DNA of 64,000 nt from Arthrobacter sp. FW306-07-I (GTDB taxonomy: Bacteria; Actinomycetota; Actinomycetes; Actinomycetales; Micrococcaceae), in assembly GCF_021800405.1 (NCBI RefSeq), contig NZ_CP084550.1, positions 1,364,001 through 1,428,000 on the forward strand. The letters are read 5' to 3'. The notes beneath the pieces are model-generated. The model did not search any database. It was given only the letters and a program-made list of their open reading frames with translations, and was not told the DNA's origin. The translations under genes were made by a program, and so were the position numbers. Shown here piece by piece: positions 16,432 to 26,595 of this stretch; position 1 is the first letter of the stretch; the number at the start of each line of letters is the position of its first letter.

Positions 16432-19400
16432 GTGCACGTCACTGCCGTTGTGGTTGCCCACAACGGCAGTGCCTATCTGCCCAGAACCCTTGCAGCTTTG
16501 GCGTCCCAAACCCGGCCCGTTGACCGTGCCGTGGGTGTGGACACGGGGTCCGGCGACGACTCCTACCGCCTCCTGCGGGAGGCTTTGGGGGAAACCGAGG
16601 TTCTCAGCTACCCGCGGAGCAAAGGCGGCATGGGCGCCGCCGTCTCCGCTGCGCTCGCGGAGCTGGTCCCCGTCCACGGGGACGGCGACGGTGGCAGGAC
16701 CGAGTGGATCTGGCTGCTGCACGATGATGCCGCGCCCGCGCCCGAAGCCCTTGCCGAACTCCTGGGCGCCGTGGAGCGTGCGCCCTCGGTCACCGTTGCC
16801 GGCTGCAAGCAGCTGGACTGGCATTCGCCGCGAAGACTTATCGATGTAGGTCTTTCCACCAGCCGGTGGGCCGAGCGTCTGACCCTGATCGATGCCGATG
16901 AAATGGACCAGGGCCAGTACGACGGCCGTACCGATACCTTTGCCGTCAATTCCGCCGGCATGCTGGTGCGCCGGGATGTCTGGGACCAGCTGGGCGGCTT
17001 CGATCCCGCCCTGCCCGGCAGCGGAGACGACGTCGACTTCTGCTGGCGGAACCGCCTTGCAGGCCACCGCGTGGTGGTGGTTCCCGCAGCCCGGATGTTC
17101 CATGTGGCGCACCGTCCGCATGCCCTTGGAAACCCCTCGGCGGCGCGCAAGGCCCAGGTCCACTTGCGCCTGAAGCACAGCCCGCTCTGGATGGTGCCGG
17201 TCCACGGCATCGGTGCAATGCTTGGCAGCCTCTTCAAGCTGGTCCTGAGCATCGTCGTCAAGGACCCTGGCCACGGCATTTCCCAGCTTCTCGCCACGTG
17301 CGCCGCGTTGGGCAGGCCGGGCGCCGTGGCCAAGGCACGCCGGACAGCCAAGCGGTCACGGCGCATCCGCCGGTCCGTCATCCGCAAACTCCAGACCCCC
17401 CGGCGGGAGGTGTGGAGCCACCGCCGGTCGCTGATGGAGGCGCTGGGATCCGACGGGTCCGGCGCTGACCACCTCGTGCAGGATCCGCTGGCGAACCAGC
17501 CCACCGGTGACGCCGCGGACGACTTCGCAGCCCTGGCCACCACCAAACGCGGTTGGGTGGGTAACGGCGCCTTAGCCGCCGTCATCATCGCATCCGTGGC
17601 CTCCCTATTGGCGCTCACAGGTTTGTTCCGGGCCGGAGCGGTAACCGGAGGCGCCCTGCTTCCTGTCTCCGCGAGCTTGGGGGACATCTGGCATAACGCC
17701 TCCAGTTGGTGGATCAGTTTGGGCGCGGGCCTTCCCGGCCGCGGCGACCCCTTTGACTACGTGCTGTGGATCATCGGAGTCCTGGGCGGAGGGGACGCGA
17801 ATCCGGCCATGGCCTGGCTGCTCCTGCTCGGTGCCCCGTTGTCCGGCCTCACCGCCTGGTTCGCGGCCGGCGGGCTGACTGTACGCCGCCGGCTCCGCCT
17901 CGTGGCTGCGCTCTATTGGGCAGCCGCTCCCGCACTCCAGGCCGCACTCAACCAGGGGCGGGCAGGCGCCCTGATCGCGCACATCATGCTTCCGCTGGTG
18001 GTCCTGGGCCTGCTGCGGGCTACGGGCTCCGCGGTGGGCCACGGCCGGTTCAACGCCGGCGCATCAACTGAACGCAACTCCACCGAACAGCCCCCGGCCA
18101 AGGCGGGGATCAACGGCCTTCCCTCGTGGTCCGCCGCGGCAGCTGCGGGCCTGGCCCTGGCTGTCACGACCGCGGCCGCCCCCTCGCTGCTGATCCCGGC
18201 CACGGTGGTCATCGTGCTCTGCGGCCTGCTATTGGGGCGGCGCGGGCGCACCGTGTGGTGGGCTCTGTTGCCGGCTGCCGCCTTGTTTACCCCTTTTGCC
18301 CTGTCCACACTCGACCGGCCGCGTGCCATCCTGGCGGATCCAGGATTGCCGCTGGGATTCGACGCTGCCCCTCTGTGGCAGCAGGTCCTGGGCCAGCCCC
18401 TGTCATTCGACCCCGCGGCCGGGCTTCAGGGACTGGCTGCCTTTGCCGGCGGTGGCGTGCCTTGGGCGCTCCTGCTCGCATTGCTCATCGCGGGGCCGGT
18501 GCTGGTCCTTGCCATCGTGGGACTCTTCAGTGCACGGCGTCGGGCCCGGATTGCCAGGTGCTTCTGGATCGTGGCTGTTATTGCCCTGGCCGCCGGCTGG
18601 TTCGCCAGCCACGTCGCCACCGGCTTCAACGCCGGCGTGCTGGTAACGCCGTTCACCGGACCGGTGGTGTCTGCCGTGTCCTTTGCCCTCCTTGCGGCGG
18701 CAATCCTCGGATCCGAGCAACTCCTGTCCACGGCGGACCGGGCGTCGGGCACCGGGACGAGGACTGGAAGGGCAGCGCGCGCAGGGCTGGCGCTGGGCCT
18801 TGTGGTGGTGCTGGCCGGACCGCTGGCCGGGATGGCTGCCTGGTCAGCGCAGAACATTTTGCGTCCGGCGGGGACTGCCGCCACCCACGCCACTACATCC
18901 CTGGGGAGCACTCCTGCCGCCGCTGCAGCGGGTTCCGGAACCGGGGGAGAGCTGGGCACGCCGCGCCTGGTGGAAGCCTCCACGGGGCGCTCCCTGCCCG
19001 CCACCGCCGTCGACCGGGGGACCGGGCCGGAACAAACACGGACACTGCTGCTCAGCACCGGAGAAGACGGAACCTTCAGTGCGTCGCTGATGCGTGGGGC
19101 AGGCACCACCCTGGACAGTCTCTCCGCCATCGCCTCTGCACGGAACATCATCGGCGCTCCGGGTGCCGAAGAGGTCCGTGGCGACGACGACGTCACCGCG
19201 GCTGTCCGCCGCGTGGTGGCCACCCTAGTTGCGGGGCAGGGCGTGGATCCGCGGCCCGACCTGGAACAGCTCGGGGTTGGATTCGTGGTGCTCCGGGCAG
19301 CGGACACGGCAGCCCAGCTCACCGCCAGCCGCATGGACGCCGTTCCCGGCCTTGTGGCCGTAGGACAGACCGACGTTGGCTGGCTCTGGCGCATCAGCCC

Positions 19401-19824
19401 ACTGAACCAGCCGGTCCTCCAGGCTGCTGAAGTGGCCCATCGCGTCCGCATCGTGGATCCGCGTGGCGCGGCCACCGCTTTGGTCGCCTCCGGAACCGAT
19501 GACGTCAACACGGCCGTCCCTGCGGGGCCGGAAGGCCGGTTGGTGGTACTGGCAGAGCGGGCCGACCCGGGGTGGAGTGCCTGGCTCGATGGCCGGAAGC
19601 TGACCTCCACCACCGACGGCTGGTCCCAGGCCTTTACGCTTCCGGCGGCGGCCGGCCAGCTCACCGTCCGCTACGAGAACCCGTGGTCGTTCTGGGCTGC
19701 CGTTGCCCAGATCACGGTGATCGGACTGACTGTCATCCTGGCAATCCCCATGCCGGCCCGGCGCCCGCGGACCGGTTTCTCGCGCGACGAGGGCTCCCTG
19801 CGTAAGGAACACCAACATGCATGA
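16432..19824 (+). CDS. Giant family 2 glycosyltransferase with multi-spanning membrane domain
   Basis: An N-terminal cytoplasmic GT-A fold (residues 1-330) carries VVVAHNGSAYL, the acidic pair D98-D99 in LLHDDAAP, and DDVDFCWR further on. A basic linker leads into about 12 hydrophobic segments (residues 380-830) and then an extracytoplasmic C-terminal domain with one more helix near 1100. Size (1130 aa) and order suggest a polymerising or exporting enzyme for a surface glycan; the donor and acceptor are unknown. It begins 12 nt after whiB, and its end overlaps the DUF5719 start by 8 nt, so all three may be co-transcribed. Confidence 0.85.
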   Translation: MHVTAVVVAHNGSAYLPRTLAALASQTRPVDRAVGVDTGSGDDSYRLLREALGETEVLSYPRSKGGMGAAVSAALAELVPVHGDGDGGRTEWIWLLHDDAAPAPEALAELLGAVERAPSVTVAGCKQLDWHSPRRLIDVGLSTSRWAERLTLIDADEMDQGQYDGRTDTFAVNSAGMLVRRDVWDQLGGFDPALPGSGDDVDFCWRNRLAGHRVVVVPAARMFHVAHRPHALGNPSAARKAQVHLRLKHSPLWMVPVHGIGAMLGSLFKLVLSIVVKDPGHGISQLLATCAALGRPGAVAKARRTAKRSRRIRRSVIRKLQTPRREVWSHRRSLMEALGSDGSGADHLVQDPLANQPTGDAADDFAALATTKRGWVGNGALAAVIIASVASLLALTGLFRAGAVTGGALLPVSASLGDIWHNASSWWISLGAGLPGRGDPFDYVLWIIGVLGGGDANPAMAWLLLLGAPLSGLTAWFAAGGLTVRRRLRLVAALYWAAAPALQAALNQGRAGALIAHIMLPLVVLGLLRATGSAVGHGRFNAGASTERNSTEQPPAKAGINGLPSWSAAAAAGLALAVTTAAAPSLLIPATVVIVLCGLLLGRRGRTVWWALLPAAALFTPFALSTLDRPRAILADPGLPLGFDAAPLWQQVLGQPLSFDPAAGLQGLAAFAGGGVPWALLLALLIAGPVLVLAIVGLFSARRRARIARCFWIVAVIALAAGWFASHVATGFNAGVLVTPFTGPVVSAVSFALLAAAILGSEQLLSTADRASGTGTRTGRAARAGLALGLVVVLAGPLAGMAAWSAQNILRPAGTAATHATTSLGSTPAAAAAGSGTGGELGTPRLVEASTGRSLPATAVDRGTGPEQTRTLLLSTGEDGTFSASLMRGAGTTLDSLSAIASARNIIGAPGAEEVRGDDDVTAAVRRVVATLVAGQGVDPRPDLEQLGVGFVVLRAADTAAQLTASRMDAVPGLVAVGQTDVGWLWRISPLNQPVLQAAEVAHRVRIVDPRGAATALVASGTDDVNTAVPAGPEGRLVVLAERADPGWSAWLDGRKLTSTTDGWSQAFTLPAAAGQLTVRYENPWSFWAAVAQITVIGLTVILAIPMPARRPRTGFSRDEGSLRKEHQHA

Positions 19825-21517
19825 GCAGACCCCACCCGCCGGCATTCCTTCCGCCGAGGCGGGGAAGCAGCCCCAGGCCGGGGAAACGGCCCCAACGGGC
19901 GGCGAAGACAGCAAACCATCCAGCCGCGGCGCTACCCGTGTGGCAGGCGGCAAGGGGCGGGCAGCGTCCGTGGCCGGAATTGCGGCGGGCGTCCTCATCC
20001 TTGCCAGCGGAGGGGCCCTGGTGGCCGGAGGGTCGCTGACGGCCGCGCCCGCGTCCAGCCGGACCGTGCCGCCCGCGGAAGCAGCCGTCCCCGCGGGAGC
20101 CAGCCTTGGCGTCTGCCCCGGCCCCGCCCGGCTGCTGGAGGGAACCGGCACCGGTACCGACGCCCAGTTCCGGCCCGAGTCCGCTACTGCGGCGACCAGG
20201 GTCAGTGCCGCCGTGCTGAGCGCCGGAGGTGTGCTCCCCGGCAGCCGGCTCGCGCACCTGGACGGAACAGCCGCCGTCGAGATCTCCAAGGATCCTGGTC
20301 CGGCACCGACGGCCGCAGGCCCCCAACAGCTCCTGGCGGGAGTTGCAGCCGACCGGTCCATGGACCAGGTAAGTGTCCTGCGCGCCAAGGCCGTGGCCAA
20401 CCAGAATGCGTCGGCCGCCGCCGCCATGAAATACACGGCCAGTGACGGTGACCTGCAGGGAAGTGCTGCTGCCACGTGCGGGAAACCCTCGAACGACCAA
20501 TGGCTGGCGGGTGCCAGCACCACGGTCGGCCGCACCTCCGTACTGGCACTTACCAATGCCTCCAGCACCCCCGCCACGGTGAGCCTTGAACTCTTTGGTT
20601 CGGGCGGGCAGGTGCAGGCGCCGGGCAGTCGCGGCCTGCTGGTTGCCCCGGGCACCACCCGCAGCGTGGTCCTGGCCGGCCTTGCGCCCAACGAGCCGAG
20701 CCTCAGCGTGCACGTTCGCAGCGCCGGCGGCCCGGTGGCCGCATCCATCCAGCAGAGCGTGCTGCGTGGCCTCACTCCGGGCGGCGTGGATTTCATTAGC
20801 CCCGGGACTGCCCCTGCTGTCCGCCAGATCATGACGGGCGTGGACATCCAGGACCCCGCAGGCATTGCTGCCCTGACGGCCCAGGCCGCTTATAAGGATG
20901 CCGGCCCGGCCCTCGAGCTCACGGTTCCCGGCGCCTCCGATGCCGTGGTGGAAGTCAAGCTGTATGGACGGGACGGCCAGCGCGCCCTTCCGTCCGGCGG
21001 CGTCATCACCGCGAAGGCCGGATCCACCACCGAGATCTCCCTGGCCGGTGTACCCGCCGGCCAATACACCGTAGCGGCCTCATCCGACGTCTCCTTTGTC
21101 GCCGCGGCGCGCATGGGCCGCGGGCTCCGGGCAGGGCAGCCATCCGATCTGGCCTGGGCTCCTTCGGCCGTGCGGCTTGGCAGCCAGCACGTGGTTCCCA
21201 TCCCCAAGGGCGGCCTCCGCCAGCTGGTGTTCGGGGCGTTGGACACCAGGGCCACCATCACGTATGCACCCATCACTGCCGATGGAAAGGTGCGGGCAGC
21301 CGCCACCGCCGACATCGCTGGTGGCACCACCGCGACCATCACCGTCCCGGACCAGGCCGAGGGGGCCGACGTCGTGGGCTATGTGGTCTCCGCATCCGGC
21401 GACGCCGCCTACGGGGCGGTTCTGGTGGGGCAGGACGGACGCAACGACGTCTCGTCCCTGGCGTTCCTCGCTGCTGCGGCCGGCCGGGAAACAGTCCCGG
21501 TCACCTTGGGCTACTAG
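19817..21517 (+). CDS. DUF5719 family envelope protein
   Basis: 566-aa protein of unknown function conserved next to the giant glycosyltransferase in actinobacteria. A Pro/Thr-rich cytoplasmic N-terminus is followed by one membrane helix (about residues 48-75) and a large extracytoplasmic beta-rich region with tandem Ig-like or adhesin-like strands (for example SVLALTNASSTPATVSLELF near 240). ATG 19817 overlaps the end of the glycosyltransferase gene, implying coupled translation and a shared process such as glycan export or attachment. No catalytic motif is seen. Confidence 0.75.
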   Translation: MHEQTPPAGIPSAEAGKQPQAGETAPTGGEDSKPSSRGATRVAGGKGRAASVAGIAAGVLILASGGALVAGGSLTAAPASSRTVPPAEAAVPAGASLGVCPGPARLLEGTGTGTDAQFRPESATAATRVSAAVLSAGGVLPGSRLAHLDGTAAVEISKDPGPAPTAAGPQQLLAGVAADRSMDQVSVLRAKAVANQNASAAAAMKYTASDGDLQGSAAATCGKPSNDQWLAGASTTVGRTSVLALTNASSTPATVSLELFGSGGQVQAPGSRGLLVAPGTTRSVVLAGLAPNEPSLSVHVRSAGGPVAASIQQSVLRGLTPGGVDFISPGTAPAVRQIMTGVDIQDPAGIAALTAQAAYKDAGPALELTVPGASDAVVEVKLYGRDGQRALPSGGVITAKAGSTTEISLAGVPAGQYTVAASSDVSFVAAARMGRGLRAGQPSDLAWAPSAVRLGSQHVVPIPKGGLRQLVFGALDTRATITYAPITADGKVRAAATADIAGGTTATITVPDQAEGADVVGYVVSASGDAAYGAVLVGQDGRNDVSSLAFLAAAAGRETVPVTLGY

Positions 21518-21526
21518 GCCCGGTGT

Positions 21527-22039
21527 TCAGTAGCGGCGGCGGTACACGGGGTCAAGCGTCTCCGGCGCGACACCCAGCATCTCCGCCGTGTGCTCCACCA
21601 CCACGTCGTGGACCAGGTCCTGGAGCTCTTCCACGCTGGAACAGGCCTGCTCCACCACCCGCCGGTACACCGTGATCGTGGGTCCTTCCTCTCCCGCACC
21701 GGGGGTATAGGCGCCCATGGGTGCAGGGGCCGCGTTGGCGGCCAGCTGTTCAAGGTCCGGCGGGATTTCATCCACGCCAAACCTGACGCCGTCGAGGGTC
21801 TTGCCCCAGATGTCGTGCAACCGTTGGGCGGAGTCCAGCACCATGTCGTCAAAGCGGTCGCCGCGGGTCCGGTAGCCCGGATGCGTGGGCAACATCACCT
21901 CGCCGCGAAGGCCGCGCCCGTGCCGGTTCCGGCGGCGCCTGAAGAAACTCCTGCCGGCGGTCTCCACACCCGTTGCTGCGGGGGCATCCGGGTCAGCCAA
22001 CCGGACCGAAAAACCTGATTCATGGTTCGATGACTGCAT
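21527..22039 (-). CDS. Zincin-like 'metallopeptidase family' protein lacking the HExxH motif
   Basis: 170-aa member of the small zincin-like family found beside DUF3499 in actinobacteria. In canonical members the C-terminal helix carries HExxHHFG; here the aligned stretch reads VEHTAEMLG, so both zinc histidines are absent and peptidase activity is unlikely. The C-terminus ends RRRY. The basic N-terminus (FFRRRRNRHGRG) is disordered-looking. ATG 22039 lies 6 nt after TAGAGT (22046-22051), a leaderless start. It converges on the DUF5719 gene with a 9-nt gap and is divergent from DUF3499. Confidence 0.72.
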   Translation of the reverse strand: MQSSNHESGFSVRLADPDAPAATGVETAGRSFFRRRRNRHGRGLRGEVMLPTHPGYRTRGDRFDDMVLDSAQRLHDIWGKTLDGVRFGVDEIPPDLEQLAANAAPAPMGAYTPGAGEEGPTITVYRRVVEQACSSVEELQDLVHDVVVEHTAEMLGVAPETLDPVYRRRY

Positions 22040-22045
22040 ACATCG

Positions 22046-22051
22046 ACTCTA
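22046..22051 (-). promoter_or_regulatory. -10 element (TAGAGT) of the zincin-like gene
   Basis: TAGAGT, 6 nt, ATG 22039. Leaderless arrangement. Confidence 0.45.
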
Positions 22052-22145
22052 AACCCGGGCGGGGATTTACGCGATACATCCGCCCGGCGGCGCCGCGCGG
22101 GTCTGCGCAGGCCCCGCAATGCGCAGTTTTTGTCCGGCGAAGGGG

Positions 22146-22151
22146 TAGTCT
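22146..22151 (+). promoter_or_regulatory. -10 element (TAGTCT) of the DUF3499 gene
   Basis: TAGTCT, 8 nt, GTG 22160. Near-leaderless arrangement. Confidence 0.4.
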
Positions 22152-22159
22152 GTGATGTC

Positions 22160-22546
22160 GTGGGAGCTATCCGTCAGTGTTCAAGGTCTGCCTGCCGCCA
22201 GTCGGCGGTAGCCACCCTGACGTACGTATATGCAGACTCCACGGCAGTCCTGGGGCCGTTGGCCACCTACGCCGAACCACACTGCTACGACCTCTGTGAG
22301 CAGCACGCCGATTCGTTGACGGTTCCCCGTGGCTGGGAAGTACTCCGCCTGGCAATGCCGTCCACTCCGCAGCAGCCTGGGCCGGATGACCTGCTGGCCC
22401 TGGCAAATGCCGTCCGCGACGCCGCGGCCCTGCCGCCGGAGGCGCAGCCGCCCGCCCAACGGGGCCACCATTCGGCATTGGAAGCCCCGGCAGGCACTGA
22501 AGGGGTACGCCGGGGCCACCTGCGGATCCTTCGCGAACCTTCCTGA
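22160..22546 (+). CDS. DUF3499 zinc-ribbon-like protein
   Basis: 128-aa actinobacterial protein of unknown function. Metal-binding residues are obvious: CSRSAC near the N-terminus and HCYDLCEQHAD about 40 residues later, ending in LTVPRGWEV, the family hallmark. This is consistent with a small zinc ribbon. GTG 22160 is selected by the -10 at 22146-22151 and because the conserved part starts directly after it. In many relatives a phosphomannomutase gene follows; here a Trm112 gene follows after 79 nt instead. Confidence 0.85.
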   Translation: MGAIRQCSRSACRQSAVATLTYVYADSTAVLGPLATYAEPHCYDLCEQHADSLTVPRGWEVLRLAMPSTPQQPGPDDLLALANAVRDAAALPPEAQPPAQRGHHSALEAPAGTEGVRRGHLRILREPS

Positions 22547-22625
22547 CCCGTATCTGGCGGTACTCTAAAGACTGCACATCCTTTCCGCTACCGGCGCGAG
22601 CGCGCCCGCCAGGGAGCATGAACAA

Positions 22626-22853
22626 ATGCCAAAGATCAGCCCCGAGCTGTTGTCCGTCCTGCGTTGCCCCGTGACCGGATCGCCCCTGGTCCAGGAGGGG
22701 GAGGAACTGGTGGCCACTGCCGCCGGGGACTCCGGCGTGAAGAACCGGTATGCCATCGAGGACGGGATCCCTTTGCTGCTGCCTCCGGAACTGCTGGCCG
22801 CAGCAGCCTCGGCAGGTTCAGACCAGCACGATCCCGCTGCAGCAGGGCAGTAA
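22626..22853 (+). CDS. Trm112 family protein
   Basis: 75-aa small protein of the Trm112/YcaR type, which in other organisms acts as a partner stabilising methyltransferases. The hallmark LLSVLRCPVTGSPL is at residues 8-21 and RYAIEDGIPLLLP at about 41-53. Only one cysteine of the zinc knuckle remains, as is usual in bacterial members. AGGGAG lies 8 nt before ATG. It sits 90 nt upstream of ahcY, a suggestive pairing with S-adenosylmethionine metabolism, though a functional link is inference. Confidence 0.85.
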   Translation: MPKISPELLSVLRCPVTGSPLVQEGEELVATAAGDSGVKNRYAIEDGIPLLLPPELLAAAASAGSDQHDPAAAGQ

Positions 22854-22943
22854 TCCACCTGCATCCGCTTCACCTGCACTGGCTCTCACAGAAACAGCAG
22901 AACGGGGACTGGACCAGTACCCGGACCAAGCAAAGGACCACCC

Positions 22944-24410
<1,467 letters not shown>

Positions 24411-24418
24411 GACGTAAG

Positions 24419-24458
24419 GGCCCGGGCGCTGGACAAGCGCCCGGGCCGTTATTTTTTG
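24419..24458 (+). terminator. Rho-independent terminator of ahcY
   Basis: GGCCCGGGCGCT (24419-24430) pairs with AGCGCCCGGGCC (24436-24447) over a 5-nt loop, followed by GTTATTTTTTG. This is the cleanest intrinsic terminator in the window. Confidence 0.93.
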
Positions 24459-24462
24459 CACG

Positions 24463-24468
24463 TAGGAT
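24463..24468 (+). promoter_or_regulatory. -10 element (TAGGAT) of the L,D-transpeptidase gene
   Basis: TAGGAT, 7 nt, ATG 24476. Leaderless arrangement. Confidence 0.5.
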
Positions 24469-24475
24469 CAAAAAC

Positions 24476-25714
24476 ATGGAGCCTGATGTAAAGCCCCGTC
24501 GCCGGGGGAAAACCAAGAAAATCCTTGCCGTGGTTGCCGTGTGTGTCCTGGCTGCTGTGGGCGGGGTTTTCGCCGCCGTCGCCCCGGGCCTTGCCGGCGG
24601 ACCCCTGGAATCGGAAGCAGGCTCCGCACTGCGGACATCGCCCGGCATCGCGTCCCCCGTTGTCCCACCGGTGGCACTGGACGCTGTCCCCGCCAATGGC
24701 GCCAAGCAGGTGAACCCGGCTGCACCGGTTTCCCTGAAGGTGGGCAATGGGATCATCCAGCGCGTCACCCTCGCCAGTACGGCGGGGAAGACCGTCGACG
24801 GCAGCATCGACCCCAGCGGGACGGCGTGGTCCGCCACCGGCACCCTCGAGTTCAATACCGAGTACAGCTACACCTACGTGGTCAAGGATTCAGCAGGACG
24901 CGAAACCAGCACCACCCAGTCCTTCAATACCGTGTCCAGCTCCCACGAGGCCGACGCTGCCATTTACCCGCTGAACGGCATGAAGGTGGGTGTGGGCCAG
25001 CCACTGCAGATCATTTTCAGCGAGCCCGTGACCAACCGGGCCGCCGTTGAAAAGGCCATCAAGATCACCACTACGGCTGGGCAGGCCGGGGCTTTCCACT
25101 GGTACAGCGACACCATGGTCCGGTATCGTCCCGAGAACTTCTGGGCTGCGAACTCCACCATCACCATGGACATGCAGCTCTTCGGCGTCGACCTCGGGAA
25201 CGGCCAGATTGCCAACTTCAACAAAAAGGTGAATGTCTCCATCGGCGACAAGAAGGTAGCCATCGCCGACGCCACAGCGCATACATTTACGCTGAGCATC
25301 AATGACCAGCCTGTGAAGACCCTGCCCGTCAGCATGGGGGACAAGCGGTTCCCCTCGGCCAAGGGATTCGCGGTGCTGATGGAGAAGAACCGCTTTGACC
25401 ACTTCCGGGCGGCGAGCATCGGGCTCAAGCCCGACGACCCCGCCTATTACGGTGAGGCGGACGTCGAGTATACCATCCGCCTCACGCTCAGCGGGGCCTA
25501 TATCCACCAGGCGCTTGAGTCCGCGTATCCGTACATCGGCAACACCAACGTGTCCCACGGCTGCATTGGTTTCCTCCCGGATGGAGCGGCCTGGGTTTTC
25601 GACAACATGGGAACCGGGGACGTGGTCCAGATCATCAATACCGAAGGTGACTACGCGGCGCACACCGACGGCTTCGGCGACTGGAACATCCCGTGGAGCG
25701 AATACGACAACTAG
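24476..25714 (+). CDS. L,D-transpeptidase with Ig-like domains (YkuD family)
   Basis: Makes 3-3 cross-links in peptidoglycan on the outer membrane face. A basic N-terminus (KPRRRGKTKK) and one hydrophobic segment (about residues 17-40) give a signal or anchor; no lipobox cysteine is seen. One or two Ig-like domains (about 65-260) precede the YkuD catalytic domain, with the motif NVSHGCIGF carrying H361 and the nucleophile C363. The architecture resembles LdtMt2-type enzymes. It is transcribed alone from the -10 at 24463 and converges on the RDD gene. Confidence 0.92.
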   Translation: MEPDVKPRRRGKTKKILAVVAVCVLAAVGGVFAAVAPGLAGGPLESEAGSALRTSPGIASPVVPPVALDAVPANGAKQVNPAAPVSLKVGNGIIQRVTLASTAGKTVDGSIDPSGTAWSATGTLEFNTEYSYTYVVKDSAGRETSTTQSFNTVSSSHEADAAIYPLNGMKVGVGQPLQIIFSEPVTNRAAVEKAIKITTTAGQAGAFHWYSDTMVRYRPENFWAANSTITMDMQLFGVDLGNGQIANFNKKVNVSIGDKKVAIADATAHTFTLSINDQPVKTLPVSMGDKRFPSAKGFAVLMEKNRFDHFRAASIGLKPDDPAYYGEADVEYTIRLTLSGAYIHQALESAYPYIGNTNVSHGCIGFLPDGAAWVFDNMGTGDVVQIINTEGDYAAHTDGFGDWNIPWSEYDN

Positions 25715-25716
25715 GG

Positions 25717-26517
25717 TCAGTTGCCGAACGGCAGCCGCTGCAGGCGCTGCCCCGTCTCGGTGTACCGGCGGCGTGATTGCGACAGCCTGGTGAATTCCCG
25801 GTTCCGCCGTTCGGCAACGACGGCGGCCAGAAAGTCATCGGGGCCCGTTCCGGGCGGCGGGGCAGGGGCTACGTGGGCTGACAGTTCGGCGGCGATCGAG
25901 GCGGCCATGCCTGCCCTGGACAGCGGGGCCATCCGGCCAGCCTGGCGGATGAACTGTGCTGCCCTGCGCGCCGTGGCGTCCGGAATGCGGCCAATGTCCG
26001 CGGCGGCAGCCCAGGACTGCAGGTACGGCGGCACGAAGACCCGGATGGCCTGCTCAGCCGGCACCCGGCTTCGGACGGCATAGGTTCCGGCCAGCAGGTC
26101 GCCCAGCCGCCGCGACTTATCGTTGAAGAGCGCCACGGCAAGGGCAAGGCCGCCGAACGTCAGGTAGATTTCCAAAAAACCGGTCAGTCCGCGGATCACG
26201 GCGTGCCGGAACCGGATGGCGCCGCCATCCTCCCGGACCACCCGCAGGCCCGTGGCCAGCTTGCCCAGCGACCGGCCCCTGCTCAGCGTCTCCACAGCCA
26301 CCGGCACCACCACCAGGCAGAACACGACGGCGGCAAGGCCAAGGGCGCGTGCGGCCGCCGGGTCAAGATCCCGGCCGGCGGCCGACAAGCCAATCATGAC
26401 CAGCACGAGCAGGACAACATGGACCACGACGTCGATGGCCAGGCCCAGGGCGCGCGCGGCGAAACTGGCGGGCCGAAGCTCGAGTACTACGGCCTCTCCG
26501 GTGATGATTGGACCCAC
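25717..26517 (-). CDS. RDD family membrane protein
   Basis: 266-aa protein with the RDD domain in its N-terminal half: ARALGLAIDVVV (about residues 21-32), a second helix, then GRSLGKLATGLRVVRED (about 82-98) and DKSRRLGDLLAGTYAV (about 131-146). The C-terminal 100 residues are cytoplasmic and charged. RDD proteins are proposed to be transport-related, but no substrate is known here. GTG 26517 has an AGGG-type site upstream. It is divergent from the SpoIIM-like gene, a pairing often seen in actinobacteria. Confidence 0.87.
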   Translation of the reverse strand: MGPIITGEAVVLELRPASFAARALGLAIDVVVHVVLLVLVMIGLSAAGRDLDPAAARALGLAAVVFCLVVVPVAVETLSRGRSLGKLATGLRVVREDGGAIRFRHAVIRGLTGFLEIYLTFGGLALAVALFNDKSRRLGDLLAGTYAVRSRVPAEQAIRVFVPPYLQSWAAAADIGRIPDATARRAAQFIRQAGRMAPLSRAGMAASIAAELSAHVAPAPPPGTGPDDFLAAVVAERRNREFTRLSQSRRRYTETGQRLQRLPFGN

Positions 26518-26583
26518 CCTGCGGCCCTGCCCTTCGCAGCTGATGTTGGTTGGTGCGGACGCTCAAAGTCTAATGCCGGGCGT

Positions 26584-26589
26584 TAGGCT
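26584..26589 (+). promoter_or_regulatory. -10 element (TAGGCT) of the SpoIIM-like gene
   Basis: TAGGCT, 6 nt, GTG 26596. A divergent TAGACT for the RDD gene lies close by at about 26567-26572. Confidence 0.5.
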
Positions 26590-26595
26590 GTAGCC

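Noticed and set aside
22854-22943. Possible SAH riboswitch before ahcY
   Set aside because: The 90-nt gap shows no conserved SAH-aptamer core or clear long pairing. An ordinary ribosome-binding site is present.
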